Positions 41,978-51,916 are shown, counted from the first letter of the stretch. The stretch is DNA of 64,000 nucleotides from Synechococcus sp. CC9605 (GCF_000012625.1 NC_007516.1:1178001-1242000); one strand, 5' to 3'. Notes: generated by a model from the letters alone, not told the origin. Program-made: numbers and translations.

Positions 41978-42628
41978 ATGAACCCTGAATGGCTCACAGG
42001 GCGTCTCTGCGCTGGCCACGGAGTGGCCTCCGGCACAAGCAAGGAATCTCCATACCCAGATGGAACGATTCGAATGCAATTCCCTGTGTTCAATGCCTTA
42101 GGGCTTGATCTCTCGAGCTGTTATTTCGGCACGCTAAATCTCGATTTTGCGCCGCTCGAGGTTTCGCTCACGAATCCAGACCACCTGTTCGAAAAGGTGC
42201 AATGGACCAAACTCCACCCCCCTGAAACATTTTCGTTCTGGCGAGTGGAAATCAAGACCACTGAAGTCGAGGTTGTTAGTGGTTGGATCTACCACCCCCA
42301 TCCAGAGACCAAGGAACGTCATTGGCAACCTCCAACAACAGTGGAGTTGCTTGCACCACGTTTAAGTGGGGTGGAACCAGGCTCCACCATTTCTCTCCGC
42401 GATCAACGCAGACGGATCCAACTTGTGGACACGATTCGCTTGCGCGCAAGGCTGCTTGAATTTCTGAAATTCAGAGTGCTGGCCTCGCAGCAAACATTTT
42501 TTGAAGCCGACGCCCTGATGAATCGTCGACAATGGCTGTCGACAATGTTCCCGGAAGCCCTACAACTCTCCGAACTGGATCTCGATCGGGTCTGGACTCA
42601 AGCGCGTTCGTTGTACACGGAATCCTGA
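41978..42628 (+). CDS. Protein resembling archaeal CTP-dependent riboflavin kinase (DUF120/RFK fold)
   Basis: 216 residues. By eye, the N-terminal 140 residues follow the cradle-loop-barrel plan of archaeal RibK: LTGRLCAGHGVASG at the start, GTLNLDF at residues 51-57 (the GTLN motif binds Mg and nucleotide in archaea), and TVELLAPRLSGVEPGSTISL at 121-140. A ~75-residue helical extension (LVDTIRLRARLLEFLKFRVL) is not in the archaeal enzyme. Bacteria normally use RibF, so activity here is uncertain. It lies 3 bp after DUF6464 and is convergent with fmt. Confidence 0.5.
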   Translation: MNPEWLTGRLCAGHGVASGTSKESPYPDGTIRMQFPVFNALGLDLSSCYFGTLNLDFAPLEVSLTNPDHLFEKVQWTKLHPPETFSFWRVEIKTTEVEVVSGWIYHPHPETKERHWQPPTTVELLAPRLSGVEPGSTISLRDQRRRIQLVDTIRLRARLLEFLKFRVLASQQTFFEADALMNRRQWLSTMFPEALQLSELDLDRVWTQARSLYTES

Positions 42629-42629
42629 A

Positions 42630-43646
42630 TCACACCTCGCCGAAGCGATCTCCCAGAGTGGCCTTGAGTTGTTGCAACAGAGCGGGCGCTGTGCTGCGTG
42701 CTTTTCCTTCCAGCTGCGCCTCCCGAATCAGAAGGGGACAACCTGAACTGCTCACCACAAGCCCTAGATCCTCGATCATTGCGAGGATCGTCCCTGGGGG
42801 ATGCCCGCCGGTGGGCCATTGGCCCACGAGGCTGCGCCCTTCAGTACTGAGTTGATCCTGCAGGCGCTCGATCAATGGCTCCGTGCGCAACACCTTCAGG
42901 CGTTTGTCATGCAACTGGGTGAACGCCCCTGGATGAAGCCCCATCACCTTGCGATGGATGCTGAGGGCCGAGGCTGACCAATCCAATTGGAAATCCTGTT
43001 TCTCCAGCATGCGGGCATAGGTCGACCCCTCGGCCTGAACACGCACATTGAGCTTCGCCAATCTCTCGTCTTCTGGGCCCGTACCCGCCGCTTCAATCAG
43101 CGGCATGGCCTGCACCATCAGTTCTGCAGTGAGAGCACTGAGCCGTTCGGCCAAGGCGATGGAGGTATCCAGGAGCTCGATTGGGGTGCGTTGTTCGAGC
43201 AGCACAGGGCCGGTATCGAGCCCTTCTTCCATGGCCATGATCCCCACACCCGTTTCCTGATCTCCTTCGAGCAGGGCCCACTGGATGGGACCAGCACCGC
43301 GCCAACGCGGTAGAAGTGATCCATGGCCGTTCCAGCTGCCCAGAGGCGGCTGCTCCAAAACATCCTTGGGCAGGATCTGTCCGAAGGCCACAACCACCGA
43401 AGCATCAGCACCGAGGGCAGCAAGCTTGGCTTTGCAATCGTCATCCCGTCGGATCCGTTCAGGTGTGAACACCGGTAGACCGAGTTCCTCGGCCCTCGCC
43501 TTCACCGGTGATGGAACCAGCTGTTTGCCTCGACCGCGCCGCCGATCGGGCTGCGTCACCACTCCAACGATGGTGTGACCTGCCCCATGCAAAGCATCAA
43601 GAGTCGGCACCGCATAGGCCGGTGTTCCCCAGAACAAGATGTTCAA
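42630..43646 (-). CDS. fmt: Methionyl-tRNA formyltransferase
   Basis: 338 residues from the TTG giving (M)NILFWGTPAYAVPTLDAL; the frame continues 17 codons upstream but would overlap the pmbA-like gene. It formylates initiator Met-tRNA using 10-formyl-THF. The catalytic block HGSLLPRWRGAGPIQWAL is present, and the C-terminal tRNA-binding domain begins around residue 210. It starts 2 bp after the stop of the PmbA-family gene, so these are co-transcribed. Confidence 0.95.
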   Translation of the reverse strand: MNILFWGTPAYAVPTLDALHGAGHTIVGVVTQPDRRRGRGKQLVPSPVKARAEELGLPVFTPERIRRDDDCKAKLAALGADASVVVAFGQILPKDVLEQPPLGSWNGHGSLLPRWRGAGPIQWALLEGDQETGVGIMAMEEGLDTGPVLLEQRTPIELLDTSIALAERLSALTAELMVQAMPLIEAAGTGPEDERLAKLNVRVQAEGSTYARMLEKQDFQLDWSASALSIHRKVMGLHPGAFTQLHDKRLKVLRTEPLIERLQDQLSTEGRSLVGQWPTGGHPPGTILAMIEDLGLVVSSSGCPLLIREAQLEGKARSTAPALLQQLKATLGDRFGEV

Positions 43647-43648
43647 CG

Positions 43649-45019
43649 TCAGGCTTCGCCGGTGATGGAGAGACCATCCACCCAAACATGGGGGCAAACC
43701 CCACGGTGGGTGACTTCTGAATCAGCTTCCAGATGAGCAATGCCGTTGAGAACAGAGCGGATGTCGCCGGCAACTGTTGCTGCTTCAACCGAAACCCGTT
43801 CTCCGTTGTTCACCAACCAACCATCGAAGGGCAAGGAGAAGGAGCCTTGGGTGGCCTTCACTCCGGCATGAAGCGCTGATAGATCCTCAATCAGCACGAA
43901 AGGGCCAGACTCGGTGCGGTGGTCGAGGCTGTTGCCACTGCTCACCTGCGGGTTGGAACCAACCACGAACCAGTCGGGACCGACCGAAACCTTGGCTCCA
44001 AGCCCAGCATGGCCGGTGGGTTGAACACCGAAGGCTCGGGCCGTGGCTTCCGAGTGAAGGAAATTGCGGAGGGTTCCGTCCTCAATCAATGAGAGGCGCC
44101 GGGTTGGTGTTCCCTCGCCATCAAAGGCTGCCGCACTGATGTGTCCCGGGTGGAGGCCGTCATCGTGGAGATTGAAGAAAGGAACCGCCAGATCGGTTCC
44201 AATCGAATCCCGCTGGCTCAAGCTCACCCCGTCGAGCACGGAACGCGCATTGAACATGCTGCTGAAAGCACCGAGCAGAGAGAGAAAAGCCTCAGGGGTG
44301 AAACAGACCCGATAGGTCCCTGTTTCGATCGGTTGATAGTCCAGATGGCTGACGGTGCGGTCAACCGCTTCGCTGATGCAGCCCTGAACATCAAGTTCAC
44401 TGCTGCCAAGGCCCAGACGAACTGCACCGCCACTGCGGGGCTTGCGACCTGTTTGTTCCGCCCTTGCGTAGAGATAGAGGCTGGCTTGGGTGCGCTCCAT
44501 CTGGCGCAGTGCCCCGTCACTATTAAGATAAAGGCTTTGAGACAGGGATTCCGACAGTCCATTGTAGGGGACTGTTTGGATTGCGGTGTGACGACCGAGC
44601 AGATCGGCTTCTGCTTCCCGCAGAGTGTCCAGCAGGGGGAGGATTCCCTGACGTGGTTGAAGCGGTCGATCGAGCTCGGGGAGTGGGGCTGTCGACAGTG
44701 ATGAGAACTGAGGAATCTCCTCTGGATTGCCAAAACGACTGGCCGCATGCGCCCCAACCAGAGCTTGTTCCAAGCCGCCATCGGAGAGGTCGGTGGTGCT
44801 GGTGATGCCCACCAAGCCATCGCTATTCCAAACCCGGACGGTGATTGAGCTGCGCTGCGAGGCCTTGAGTTGTTTGGCTTCACCGCGATCCACTTGAACG
44901 GAGCAGTCGTCACTGCAAGCGGCACCAAGGTCCCAACGACGAATCCCTTCACTTGAAGCAAGGGTCTGAAGGCGATCCCTGAGATCTTTGGCGTTAAGGC
45001 TGTTGTTGCTGCTCATCAT
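43649..45019 (-). CDS. PmbA/TldE-family peptidase subunit
   Basis: 456 residues from ATG 45019, which shares one base with the upstream TldD stop (TGATG). TldE/PmbA is the non-catalytic partner of TldD in a heterodimeric zinc protease that processes modified peptides and removes leader fragments. As expected it lacks HExxxH. Segments include DLGAACSDDCSVQVDRGEAK near the start and TGHAGLGAKVSVGPDWFVV later. It lies directly between tldD and fmt. Confidence 0.88.
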   Translation of the reverse strand: MMSSNNSLNAKDLRDRLQTLASSEGIRRWDLGAACSDDCSVQVDRGEAKQLKASQRSSITVRVWNSDGLVGITSTTDLSDGGLEQALVGAHAASRFGNPEEIPQFSSLSTAPLPELDRPLQPRQGILPLLDTLREAEADLLGRHTAIQTVPYNGLSESLSQSLYLNSDGALRQMERTQASLYLYARAEQTGRKPRSGGAVRLGLGSSELDVQGCISEAVDRTVSHLDYQPIETGTYRVCFTPEAFLSLLGAFSSMFNARSVLDGVSLSQRDSIGTDLAVPFFNLHDDGLHPGHISAAAFDGEGTPTRRLSLIEDGTLRNFLHSEATARAFGVQPTGHAGLGAKVSVGPDWFVVGSNPQVSSGNSLDHRTESGPFVLIEDLSALHAGVKATQGSFSLPFDGWLVNNGERVSVEAATVAGDIRSVLNGIAHLEADSEVTHRGVCPHVWVDGLSITGEA

Positions 45020-46428
45020 CAACGGCCCCCCACCGTGATCGAATCAACCTTGATGTGGGGCTGCCCAACGGTGACGAACACACTTCCACTCACAGATCCA
45101 CAGAACCCGGCAGCCAGTTCCAGATCGTTGGCGCACATCGAAATGCGAGGCATCACCTCCTTGGCATCACCGATCAACGTGGCGCCTTTCACGGGTTTGG
45201 TGAGTTTGCCGTTTTCAATCAGATACCCCTCTTCAACGGAAAAATTGAACTGACCCGTCGGGCCCACACTTCCCCCACCCATGGCCTTGCAATACAGGCC
45301 TTGGTCGACGGATTCAATCAACTGCTCTGGTGTATGTGATCCCGCGTCGATGAAGGTGTTGCGCATCCGGCTCGCAGCGGCGAAGGCATGGCTCTGACGC
45401 CGGCCGCTTCCGGTGCGTTTGTGGCCTGTGCGCAGTTCACCGGCCCGATCACTGATGAAGCGTTGGAGCACACCGTCCTTGATCAGAACGGTGCGCTCCG
45501 GTTCCATTCCCTCGTCATCCATCGAAAGGGAGCCGAAAGAGCCACCACTCAGGCCTTCATCGATGGCGGTGATAGCAGGGTGAGCGATCAGTTCACCAAC
45601 GCGGTCAGCAAAGGGAGTGGTGCCCCGTTCGATCTGGGTTGTTTCGAGCAGATGCCCACAGGCCTCGTGGAAAATCACGCCACCAAAGCGATTGGCGAGA
45701 ACAGCCGACATCTGTCCGGCATCCACGTAGTCGGCCCGCAACATCGTTCCAGCGCTGTTGCACACTTCAGCTGCACTGGCCTCGGAATCCCAGGCCCGAA
45801 GATCGTCCGGACGATCGGAACTTCCATAGCGGCGGCCAATGCTGGACCGGTGATCCCCGTCGGCGGCGAGAACGGAGAGACCGGTTGATTGATGCAGGCG
45901 GATGTCGCGGGCAAACGTGCCATCGGATGCAGCCACCAGCACTTCCTGCCAGTCGCGGGCGTAACTGCCACGCCTCACCTGAAGGTGCTGACCAAGACGA
46001 TTGAGATGGGCTGTGCCCTGGAGCAGACACTGGCTTGCCTGATCGAGAGATGGACAGCGATCCAGCCAATCGGCTTTCATCACACCGTGGTCGGTTAACG
46101 GCTTTAACCCCTCAAAAGCTGCAGGAGAACTGAGCTGTTGCGCTTCGAGGCCGAGCATGGCCAGGGCCTGGTCAAGGGCACGCTTGAGGCCAGCTTCGCT
46201 CAGATCGTTGGTGCTGACGAAGCCATCTCGGCCATTACGGAACACCCTCAAGCCAGCGCCACGGGCGAAGGACGGATTGACACTGGTGATCCGATCCTGT
46301 TCAACAAGCAAACCGATGTGGTCAGTGCGCTCAAGAAACACCTCCACCAGGTCGGCACCTGCGGAGCTACCACGGTGCAGCAAGGACTCCAAGAGTCCTT
46401 GCCACTGATTCGAAAAGGCGTTGGTCAA
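45019..46428 (-). CDS. tldD: TldD-family zinc protease
   Basis: 469 residues. The zinc-binding HExxxH is visible in GGVIFHEACGHLLETTQIE (about residues 253-271), with later Cys/His-containing segments in the C-terminal half. Together with the following PmbA-like protein it forms the TldD/E protease. The pair shares stop and start codons and so should be made in equal amounts. There is a 32-bp gap to the acsF stop upstream. Confidence 0.93.
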   Translation of the reverse strand: MTNAFSNQWQGLLESLLHRGSSAGADLVEVFLERTDHIGLLVEQDRITSVNPSFARGAGLRVFRNGRDGFVSTNDLSEAGLKRALDQALAMLGLEAQQLSSPAAFEGLKPLTDHGVMKADWLDRCPSLDQASQCLLQGTAHLNRLGQHLQVRRGSYARDWQEVLVAASDGTFARDIRLHQSTGLSVLAADGDHRSSIGRRYGSSDRPDDLRAWDSEASAAEVCNSAGTMLRADYVDAGQMSAVLANRFGGVIFHEACGHLLETTQIERGTTPFADRVGELIAHPAITAIDEGLSGGSFGSLSMDDEGMEPERTVLIKDGVLQRFISDRAGELRTGHKRTGSGRRQSHAFAAASRMRNTFIDAGSHTPEQLIESVDQGLYCKAMGGGSVGPTGQFNFSVEEGYLIENGKLTKPVKGATLIGDAKEVMPRISMCANDLELAAGFCGSVSGSVFVTVGQPHIKVDSITVGGR

Positions 46429-46460
46429 GAAATCTCCTCGATTGGGCTGGGGGAGTCCCC

Positions 46461-47531
46461 TCAGCGCACAGCTGGCTGGAAACGATCGCTGTCGATCGCG
46501 GGCATTAGGAACAGCTTGGCCATCTCGGCACCGTTACCGATCCAGAAGGGCAGCTTTCGCAGCAACTTCACAGGAGCGATGGCATCGCTGGCATCAGCCT
46601 TGTCCAGAGCAGCATTGTTGGCAACAAGGCGTTCGAGACGCGTCCAGAACTTGTCGTTGTTGACATCAAGAACAACAGGGAAAACGCGCGCAGACGTTTC
46701 GTTGGTTTTCTCGATCACCATCTTGTCGTAGGTGCGAGCATCCAATCCGAGAGCCTCGTAGAACTCCTTGCGGGCCACGTCGCGCACATACATGGTGGCG
46801 AACACTGCCAGCAGAAAAAAGCGGCACCAGAGTTTGGCGATCGGGCCACGAACCGTGTCCGGTTGAGCCTTCATCAGGGCATCGAAGAAATCGCCATGAC
46901 GGTTTTCGTCCTGACACCAGTTCTCGAAGAAGTTGAAGATCGGGAAGATCTTGCTGTCGGGATTCTTTTCGAGGTGGCGATAAATAGCGATGTAACGCCA
47001 GTAGCCGATCTTTTCAGACAGGTAGGTGGCGTAGAAGATGAATTTCGGCTTGAAGAAGGTGTAGTCCTTGTTGGCCGTCAGGAAGCCGAGATCCAGCTGC
47101 ATGCCGAAATCACTCATCGACTTGTTGAGGAAGCCGGCGTGGCGAGCTTCATCACGAGCCATGTGAGCAAAGCACTCGGCCAGGAGAGGATTCTTCGCCT
47201 TGATCCGGCGGCTCAGTTCCTTATAGAGCAGGAACCCTGAAAATTCCGAAGTGCAGCTCTGCTCAAGGAATTCGATGAACACCTTGCGGGTTTCAGGATC
47301 CAGTTTGTCGGCAGCACCCTCGAACTCTTCGTTACGAACGAAGTGGTGGCGGTTGTAATCCTTCCTGAACTCCTCACAGATGGCTTCCAGTTCAGCCTCA
47401 TTGGGCTGAAGATCCATCGCCGCCATCGCTTCGAAATCGGTGGTGTAGAAGCGAGGGGTCAGGATTGTGTCCTTGACTGGATCCTTGATGGCTACAGCGC
47501 TGCCTTCGGCCACGGCGGTGGGAGGGACCAT
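46461..47531 (-). CDS. acsF: Mg-protoporphyrin IX monomethyl ester oxidative cyclase
   Basis: 356 residues from [20 protein letters not shown]; the frame extends 19 codons upstream but this start fits the family. This aerobic diiron enzyme forms the fifth ring of chlorophyll (divinyl protochlorophyllide). Diiron ligands are seen in [28 protein letters not shown] and [14 protein letters not shown]. It requires oxygen and usually Ycf54, which is not in the window. Direct evidence of a chlorophyll-making organism. Confidence 0.97.
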   Translation of the reverse strand: MVPPTAVAEGSAVAIKDPVKDTILTPRFYTTDFEAMAAMDLQPNEAELEAICEEFRKDYNRHHFVRNEEFEGAADKLDPETRKVFIEFLEQSCTSEFSGFLLYKELSRRIKAKNPLLAECFAHMARDEARHAGFLNKSMSDFGMQLDLGFLTANKDYTFFKPKFIFYATYLSEKIGYWRYIAIYRHLEKNPDSKIFPIFNFFENWCQDENRHGDFFDALMKAQPDTVRGPIAKLWCRFFLLAVFATMYVRDVARKEFYEALGLDARTYDKMVIEKTNETSARVFPVVLDVNNDKFWTRLERLVANNAALDKADASDAIAPVKLLRKLPFWIGNGAEMAKLFLMPAIDSDRFQPAVR

Positions 47532-47597
47532 CAGTTGCGGTTCACTATCCTGCCAATGTAGGCCTGTCAGCCCGACCCCCGAGGCCAACGCGGGCGG

Positions 47598-48035
47598 TTA
47601 GTTACCTCCCAGCCACTTTTGGCCGTTGAGCCGTTGCAACAGGCGGGAAACGAGAAGAGGCAAAGACATCCGCTTCTCATCGATCAGAAAGCTCTCCAGC
47701 AGCGTCGGCTCACTGCCTGCATCAGCCAGGGCAATCACCTTGGAGCTGTTGATGTCGGCCTTGGAGAAACAGACCCAGAAGCGGCGGCCTCCAGGAAGTT
47801 CACCGACCACCATCGGACATTCACCGCCGACGACGGGACGCTGCCCCTCGATGCGCTCGAGCCGGTCAGCTGTGATGTCGTGTTCGGCGAGCTGTTTGGC
47901 AACAGCCGGCAGAAACAGCGTGTCGATGAATTCAGGGAAGGGCTTGTCCTCCGGCTTGGGCGGCTTGGCTTTCGGCGCCGGTTTGGCGGGGGCCTCTTGA
48001 CCTGAAGACTGTTTCTCGACTGGGGTTTCGCTCAC
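47598..48035 (-). CDS. DUF2996 family protein
   Basis: 145 residues. A Lys/Pro/Ala-rich N-terminal tail (about residues 1-32) precedes a compact domain with FPEFIDTLFLPAVAKQLAEH and MVVGELPGGRRFWVCFSKAD, matching the cyanobacterial DUF2996 family. Plastid relatives (LPA2/LLB1-type) have been linked to photosystem II assembly, so a similar role is possible. Located 66 bp upstream of the acsF start on the same strand. Confidence 0.78.
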   Translation of the reverse strand: MSETPVEKQSSGQEAPAKPAPKAKPPKPEDKPFPEFIDTLFLPAVAKQLAEHDITADRLERIEGQRPVVGGECPMVVGELPGGRRFWVCFSKADINSSKVIALADAGSEPTLLESFLIDEKRMSLPLLVSRLLQRLNGQKWLGGN

Positions 48036-48080
48036 CGATCCAGCATCGCTGGGGCAACTGTAAGCAGCTTGGTGCGTTGC

Positions 48081-48566
48081 TTACCAGTTCGCCTCCGGAT
48101 CATCTCCCCAATCACTGATCTCCTGTGAGGGGGAGGCCACAGCTGAAGCGCCGGATGAAGTGGCCGAATGCCGAGGGGCTGATGACGGACGTTGAATCAC
48201 GCGGTATGCCACAGACACGGTTGGAGCCGGTTCCCTCACATCTCGTTCGGGGCCTGGGTTGGCACTGGATCTAGGTGCAGGTTCGTTGGCAGCGTTATCC
48301 CTCTCATCAAATTCCGGTTGAACGTGAGAACGGCTTTGGCGACGCAGGGGACGTTCAGCAGGCGAGACCAAAACCGCTGCGACAGCGGCTCCGGCCGCAC
48401 CACCCACGCCAGCAAGCGCTGTCCATGCCCCAAGGGGGAGCGGAGGTGTTGTCCACACCAGCAGACGAATTCTGGTTTTCTCGCCAACGTTGCTGGCCGA
48501 CAGCACCAGCAGCACCAGCAGTGGTGCCAGGCAGGGAATCAGCAACAGCCGCTGAAACATGCTCAT
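48081..48566 (-). CDS. Two-helix membrane protein with disordered C-terminus
   Basis: 161 residues from MSMFQRLLLIPCLAPLLVLL; a second ATG lies two codons later. Two hydrophobic helices (about residues 4-24 and 38-66, with PLGAWTALAGVGGAAGAAVA) are followed by about 90 polar, Arg/Ser/Pro-rich residues. The family is not recognised; the layout recalls LapA-like proteins. The ATG overlaps the ubiX stop by 4 bp, so it is coupled to ubiX. Confidence 0.65.
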   Translation of the reverse strand: MSMFQRLLLIPCLAPLLVLLVLSASNVGEKTRIRLLVWTTPPLPLGAWTALAGVGGAAGAAVAAVLVSPAERPLRRQSRSHVQPEFDERDNAANEPAPRSSANPGPERDVREPAPTVSVAYRVIQRPSSAPRHSATSSGASAVASPSQEISDWGDDPEANW

Positions 48567-49171
48567 TCCAGGGGGCCGTTCCAACGGTTCAGGGGTGCGA
48601 GGTCGTCCTCCAAGCCATCGAACAGGCGCACTACCAGAAAGTCCACCATCTCCTCCAATGAATCGGGCCGGGTGTACCAGGCCGGGATGGGTGCGGCAAT
48701 GGTGGCGCCAGCTTCTGCAAGGCCGGTGAGGTTGCGGAGGTGAATCAGGTTGAAGGGCATCTCCCGGGGCGCAATCACCAGGGGACGACGCTCCTTGAGG
48801 TGCACATCCGCGCAACGTTCGATCAGATCAGCGGCAATGCCGGCATGGATCCGACCGACGGTTCCCATGCTGCAGGGAACGATGACCATCGCGCGAGTTC
48901 GGTAACTGCCACTGGCGATGCAGGCGGCTTGATCATTCCAGCGATGGCAGGTGAGTTCGCCGCTCTCGACCCCAAGCCTCTCCTTCCAGAAATCGCGTTG
49001 CTTCAGAGGATCCACGGGGATCGATAGCCCCTGTTCCGCACGAAACACCTCATGGGCGCCATGGCTGAGCACGAGATGAACAGCGCGCCCGCGCTGCAAG
49101 AGCAGCTGGAGGGCACGCTCGGCAAGGGGTTGGGCGGATGCACCAGTGACCGCAAGAACGTAGGGATGCAT
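48563..49171 (-). CDS. ubiX: Flavin prenyltransferase UbiX
   Basis: 202 residues from the ATG at 49171 (MHPYVLAVTGASAQPLAERA); a GTG lies one codon upstream. UbiX attaches dimethylallyl to FMN to make prenylated FMN, the cofactor of UbiD decarboxylases used in quinone synthesis. VTGASA is the flavin-phosphate loop, VIVPCSMGTVGRIHAGIAAD is the central signature, and LVIAPREMPFNLIHLRNL follows. It sits a few bases downstream of the RNase R/II stop. No ubiD is in the window. Confidence 0.93.
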   Translation of the reverse strand: MHPYVLAVTGASAQPLAERALQLLLQRGRAVHLVLSHGAHEVFRAEQGLSIPVDPLKQRDFWKERLGVESGELTCHRWNDQAACIASGSYRTRAMVIVPCSMGTVGRIHAGIAADLIERCADVHLKERRPLVIAPREMPFNLIHLRNLTGLAEAGATIAAPIPAWYTRPDSLEEMVDFLVVRLFDGLEDDLAPLNRWNGPLE

Positions 49172-49174
49172 CAC

Positions 49175-51496
49175 TCAGCGCTCGCTGAGGGCGACAGGCA
49201 GCGGCTCCGACGATTCAGGCTCGCTGGAGGCATCGGATGCCTGGCTGATGACCTCAAGGTCGATCTGATTGCGCAGAACATCCACATTGATCACGCGCAC
49301 CTGAACTGCATCGCCGAGTTGATAGGTCTGACGGTTCTTGCGACCGACCAGGCGATTCTGACGTGATCTGTATTCGTACCAGTCATCGTTGAGGGAGCTC
49401 ACATGAACCAGCCCCTCAACGCGACTCTCACCGACTTCCACGAAAAAGCCATAGCTCTGCACACCGCTGATGCGCCCCTCCACCTGTTCGCCGATCAGGG
49501 GCTGGGCTGAACGGGCCTGGATCATCGACAGCAGATCCTTCTCCAGTTCCAACACCTGGCGCCGACGGGTGTTGAGCCGTTGCACCGTGCGCTCATTCAC
49601 CAATCCGTTCAGCTTCTCGTCCTGTGATGCCGTAAACAGGGGCCATGTGAGATCAGCACCGGCACCCTTAAGCCCAAGCTTCAGACGCGTTTTGTGACGC
49701 ACGGTTGGACGATCCTTGGCATCGGTGAGCAGTGCAACGATCACCTGTTGGTTCACCAGGTGGGCGTAGTGCTGAGTTGCACAGGTCCAGGGGGTCAGTG
49801 ATGTGTTGGGGCGGATTGGAGCAGCATCCTCCCCATCGGAATCTGCTGCCGCTGAACTGGCTTCTATGGATGCCACAAGGCTGAGCGGTGGCAGGGCATG
49901 ACTGAGCTGCTGTTCAAGCACGCGGCGTTGACTGCTGTGCTTGAAAACCTGAATCAGTTCCGAAGCTGATGGGCAACCGTCGTCATCCAGTTCCAGTGGA
50001 AGGTCTAAGGCAATGGCTGTCTTCGCCACATCGGTCAGCACGCTGCCATCGGGTTCATCCGCCTCGATGGTGATTCCAGGCAATTGGAGATCGAGTCGTT
50101 GTGCGGTCCATGCACGGTCGGCAGCCCTCAACAGAGGCTGAAGGAACGCATGGGGGTCCACCGGGTTGAACGCATCAACCCAGCGATGCCGCAAACCGGA
50201 TGGATCTGCGCTGCGCAAGTCACCAAGGGCTTCCAGCTGTGGAGGGCAGAGATCGAGTTGCACAACTCCGCTGCTGCGCTCGTGCTCCAACAGCAAAGTG
50301 CTGCAGAACCGCAGGGTCTCCAGCTGACCGAGCTGGTCTTTGATCGGTTTGAGAGCCGCAGGGATGCTGCGTGCCTTGGGTTTGCGTTCCGCAAGGGCGA
50401 TCAACTGGTCGGCGCTTACGTCGGCGACGGGGCGCACCGAACTCAGCATGAACTCCCAATCGGTCGCCTCACCGTTGGCTGCAAGATCGATCCGAACGCT
50501 GATGGCGTCAGCCTCGGAACCGGCGGAGAAGCTGGTGACCTTATTGAGGGATGGAGTCAACAGGGGTTGCCAGACCTCACCGAGGCAAAGCGCTTCGCCG
50601 CGATCACGCAGGCATGCCTCAAGGCTATTGCCTATCCCGATCCGCTCGCCCACGCTGGGTACATGGACCCAGAGGCGACATCCGCCGTCCTTGGGCTCAA
50701 CGTGCACGGCAGGCAACCCCGGCGCGTCCTCCTGACTCCATCCTTTGAGAAGTAGCGAAGGCTGGTCGGTGAGATCAACCCGACCCTTGGCCGCAGGTGT
50801 TTTGCCAGAGCTTCGGGGTGCTGCAGGTCGGTCCTGAAGCCCAGCCTTGGTCAGGAGCAGGTCTCGATCTGCCGCCGGTCCGCCATTGAGCGGGAGAGAT
50901 CGAACAACATGGCCGGCCGCAGCATGCTGAGCCACGGGATAGCGGTCGATCCGTACCTCAACAACGCTGGAGACCTCATCGCCGGGCAGGTGCTTCGCAT
51001 CCTCTGCTGGCAATTCAATGCCAGCAAGCACCCGGTCATCCAAAGGTGAGGCCAGCAGCTGTTCACTCTGCTGCTCCACCTGCGCCAGGAGCGATTGCGT
51101 GGCCCGTTCCAGGATGCATTGAACGCCACCTTCTGGAGAACGGCGGCGGCCGCCCTCCCGCGTCACCAGCACCAGCACTCGATCACCGTTCCAGGCGTGG
51201 TTCAGCTGATGGTCACGGATGTAAATGTCCTCACCGCCGTCATCGCGAATGGCAAAGCAGAAGCCTTTGCTGCTGCAGCGCAGGCGAGCATCAATCAGAT
51301 CACTCTCTTGGGGCCGAGTGAGTCCACCCTCACTCGTCTGCTCGATCACACCGATTTTCATCAGTGATGAAACCGCAAGTTCAAGCGCTGCTTTGTCCGT
51401 CTTGTTGCTGAGCTTGAGGATCTTGGCCAGTTGGTCTGACTCAGAGGGATGCTCTGTCGAGAGCTGATCCAGCAGATCGGCAACCGTAAATTTCAT
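49175..51496 (-). CDS. RNase R/RNase II family 3'-5' exoribonuclease
   Basis: 773 residues. N-terminal winged-helix/cold-shock part (MKFTVADLLDQLSTEHPSES), RNB catalytic domain and a C-terminal S1 domain (GEQVEGRISGVQSYGFFVEV). Degrades mRNA and structured RNA. The RNB active-site region, normally containing the fourfold Asp pattern, looks shortened and diverged in the middle of the protein. I cannot confirm all catalytic Asp. Family members of this type are usual in cyanobacteria. It ends immediately before ubiX. Confidence 0.85.
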   Translation of the reverse strand: MKFTVADLLDQLSTEHPSESDQLAKILKLSNKTDKAALELAVSSLMKIGVIEQTSEGGLTRPQESDLIDARLRCSSKGFCFAIRDDGGEDIYIRDHQLNHAWNGDRVLVLVTREGGRRRSPEGGVQCILERATQSLLAQVEQQSEQLLASPLDDRVLAGIELPAEDAKHLPGDEVSSVVEVRIDRYPVAQHAAAGHVVRSLPLNGGPAADRDLLLTKAGLQDRPAAPRSSGKTPAAKGRVDLTDQPSLLLKGWSQEDAPGLPAVHVEPKDGGCRLWVHVPSVGERIGIGNSLEACLRDRGEALCLGEVWQPLLTPSLNKVTSFSAGSEADAISVRIDLAANGEATDWEFMLSSVRPVADVSADQLIALAERKPKARSIPAALKPIKDQLGQLETLRFCSTLLLEHERSSGVVQLDLCPPQLEALGDLRSADPSGLRHRWVDAFNPVDPHAFLQPLLRAADRAWTAQRLDLQLPGITIEADEPDGSVLTDVAKTAIALDLPLELDDDGCPSASELIQVFKHSSQRRVLEQQLSHALPPLSLVASIEASSAAADSDGEDAAPIRPNTSLTPWTCATQHYAHLVNQQVIVALLTDAKDRPTVRHKTRLKLGLKGAGADLTWPLFTASQDEKLNGLVNERTVQRLNTRRRQVLELEKDLLSMIQARSAQPLIGEQVEGRISGVQSYGFFVEVGESRVEGLVHVSSLNDDWYEYRSRQNRLVGRKNRQTYQLGDAVQVRVINVDVLRNQIDLEVISQASDASSEPESSEPLPVALSER

Positions 51497-51596
51497 CGTG
51501 GCGTACGCAGAAACCGACCATCAGGGCCGGGAGAGACGGAAGGGGTGGCCGACGCTGTTCAGCAGGCCGTGCGGAGTCAGCCCTTCAGGGCCCACC

Positions 51597-51911
51597 TTAG
51601 GACTCAGGAGTTTGATCCTCCTCTCTGGTTGGTTCCGCATCACGGAAGAGAGGAACCAGCAGGCGGCCACCGATCACGAGGAAACCCAAAGAGGCCAACA
51701 GCTGCAGCAGGTCGCTGGGAATGACTGTGGCAACGGAACCACCGGCAAAGGCCCCCAGCAAACTGGCAAGAACCAACGCGGATGATGAACCGAGAAACAC
51801 GGCCAGGGGGCGATTGGACGTCCCACTGATCGCCACTGTGGCGAGTTGGGTCTTATCACCGAGTTCAGCCAGAAACACGGTGAGGAAGGTGGAAATCAGG
51901 AGCGGAAAATC
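51597..51911 (-). CDS. Half-size TMEM165/GDT1-family cation transporter, copy 1
   Basis: 104 residues from MDFPLLISTFLTVFLAELGD. Three hydrophobic helices, with the family motif E-x-G-D-K-T in AELGDKTQLATVAIS near residues 16-30. Full-length members (about 200 aa) carry this motif twice and move Mn2+ or Ca2+ in exchange for protons; here each motif is on a separate small protein. It starts 5 bp after its sister gene. The pair probably forms a heterodimer equal to one full-length transporter. Confidence 0.87.
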   Translation of the reverse strand, partial: DFPLLISTFLTVFLAELGDKTQLATVAISGTSNRPLAVFLGSSSALVLASLLGAFAGGSVATVIPSDLLQLLASLGFLVIGGRLLVPLFRDAEPTREEDQTPES

Positions 51912-51916
51912 CATCG

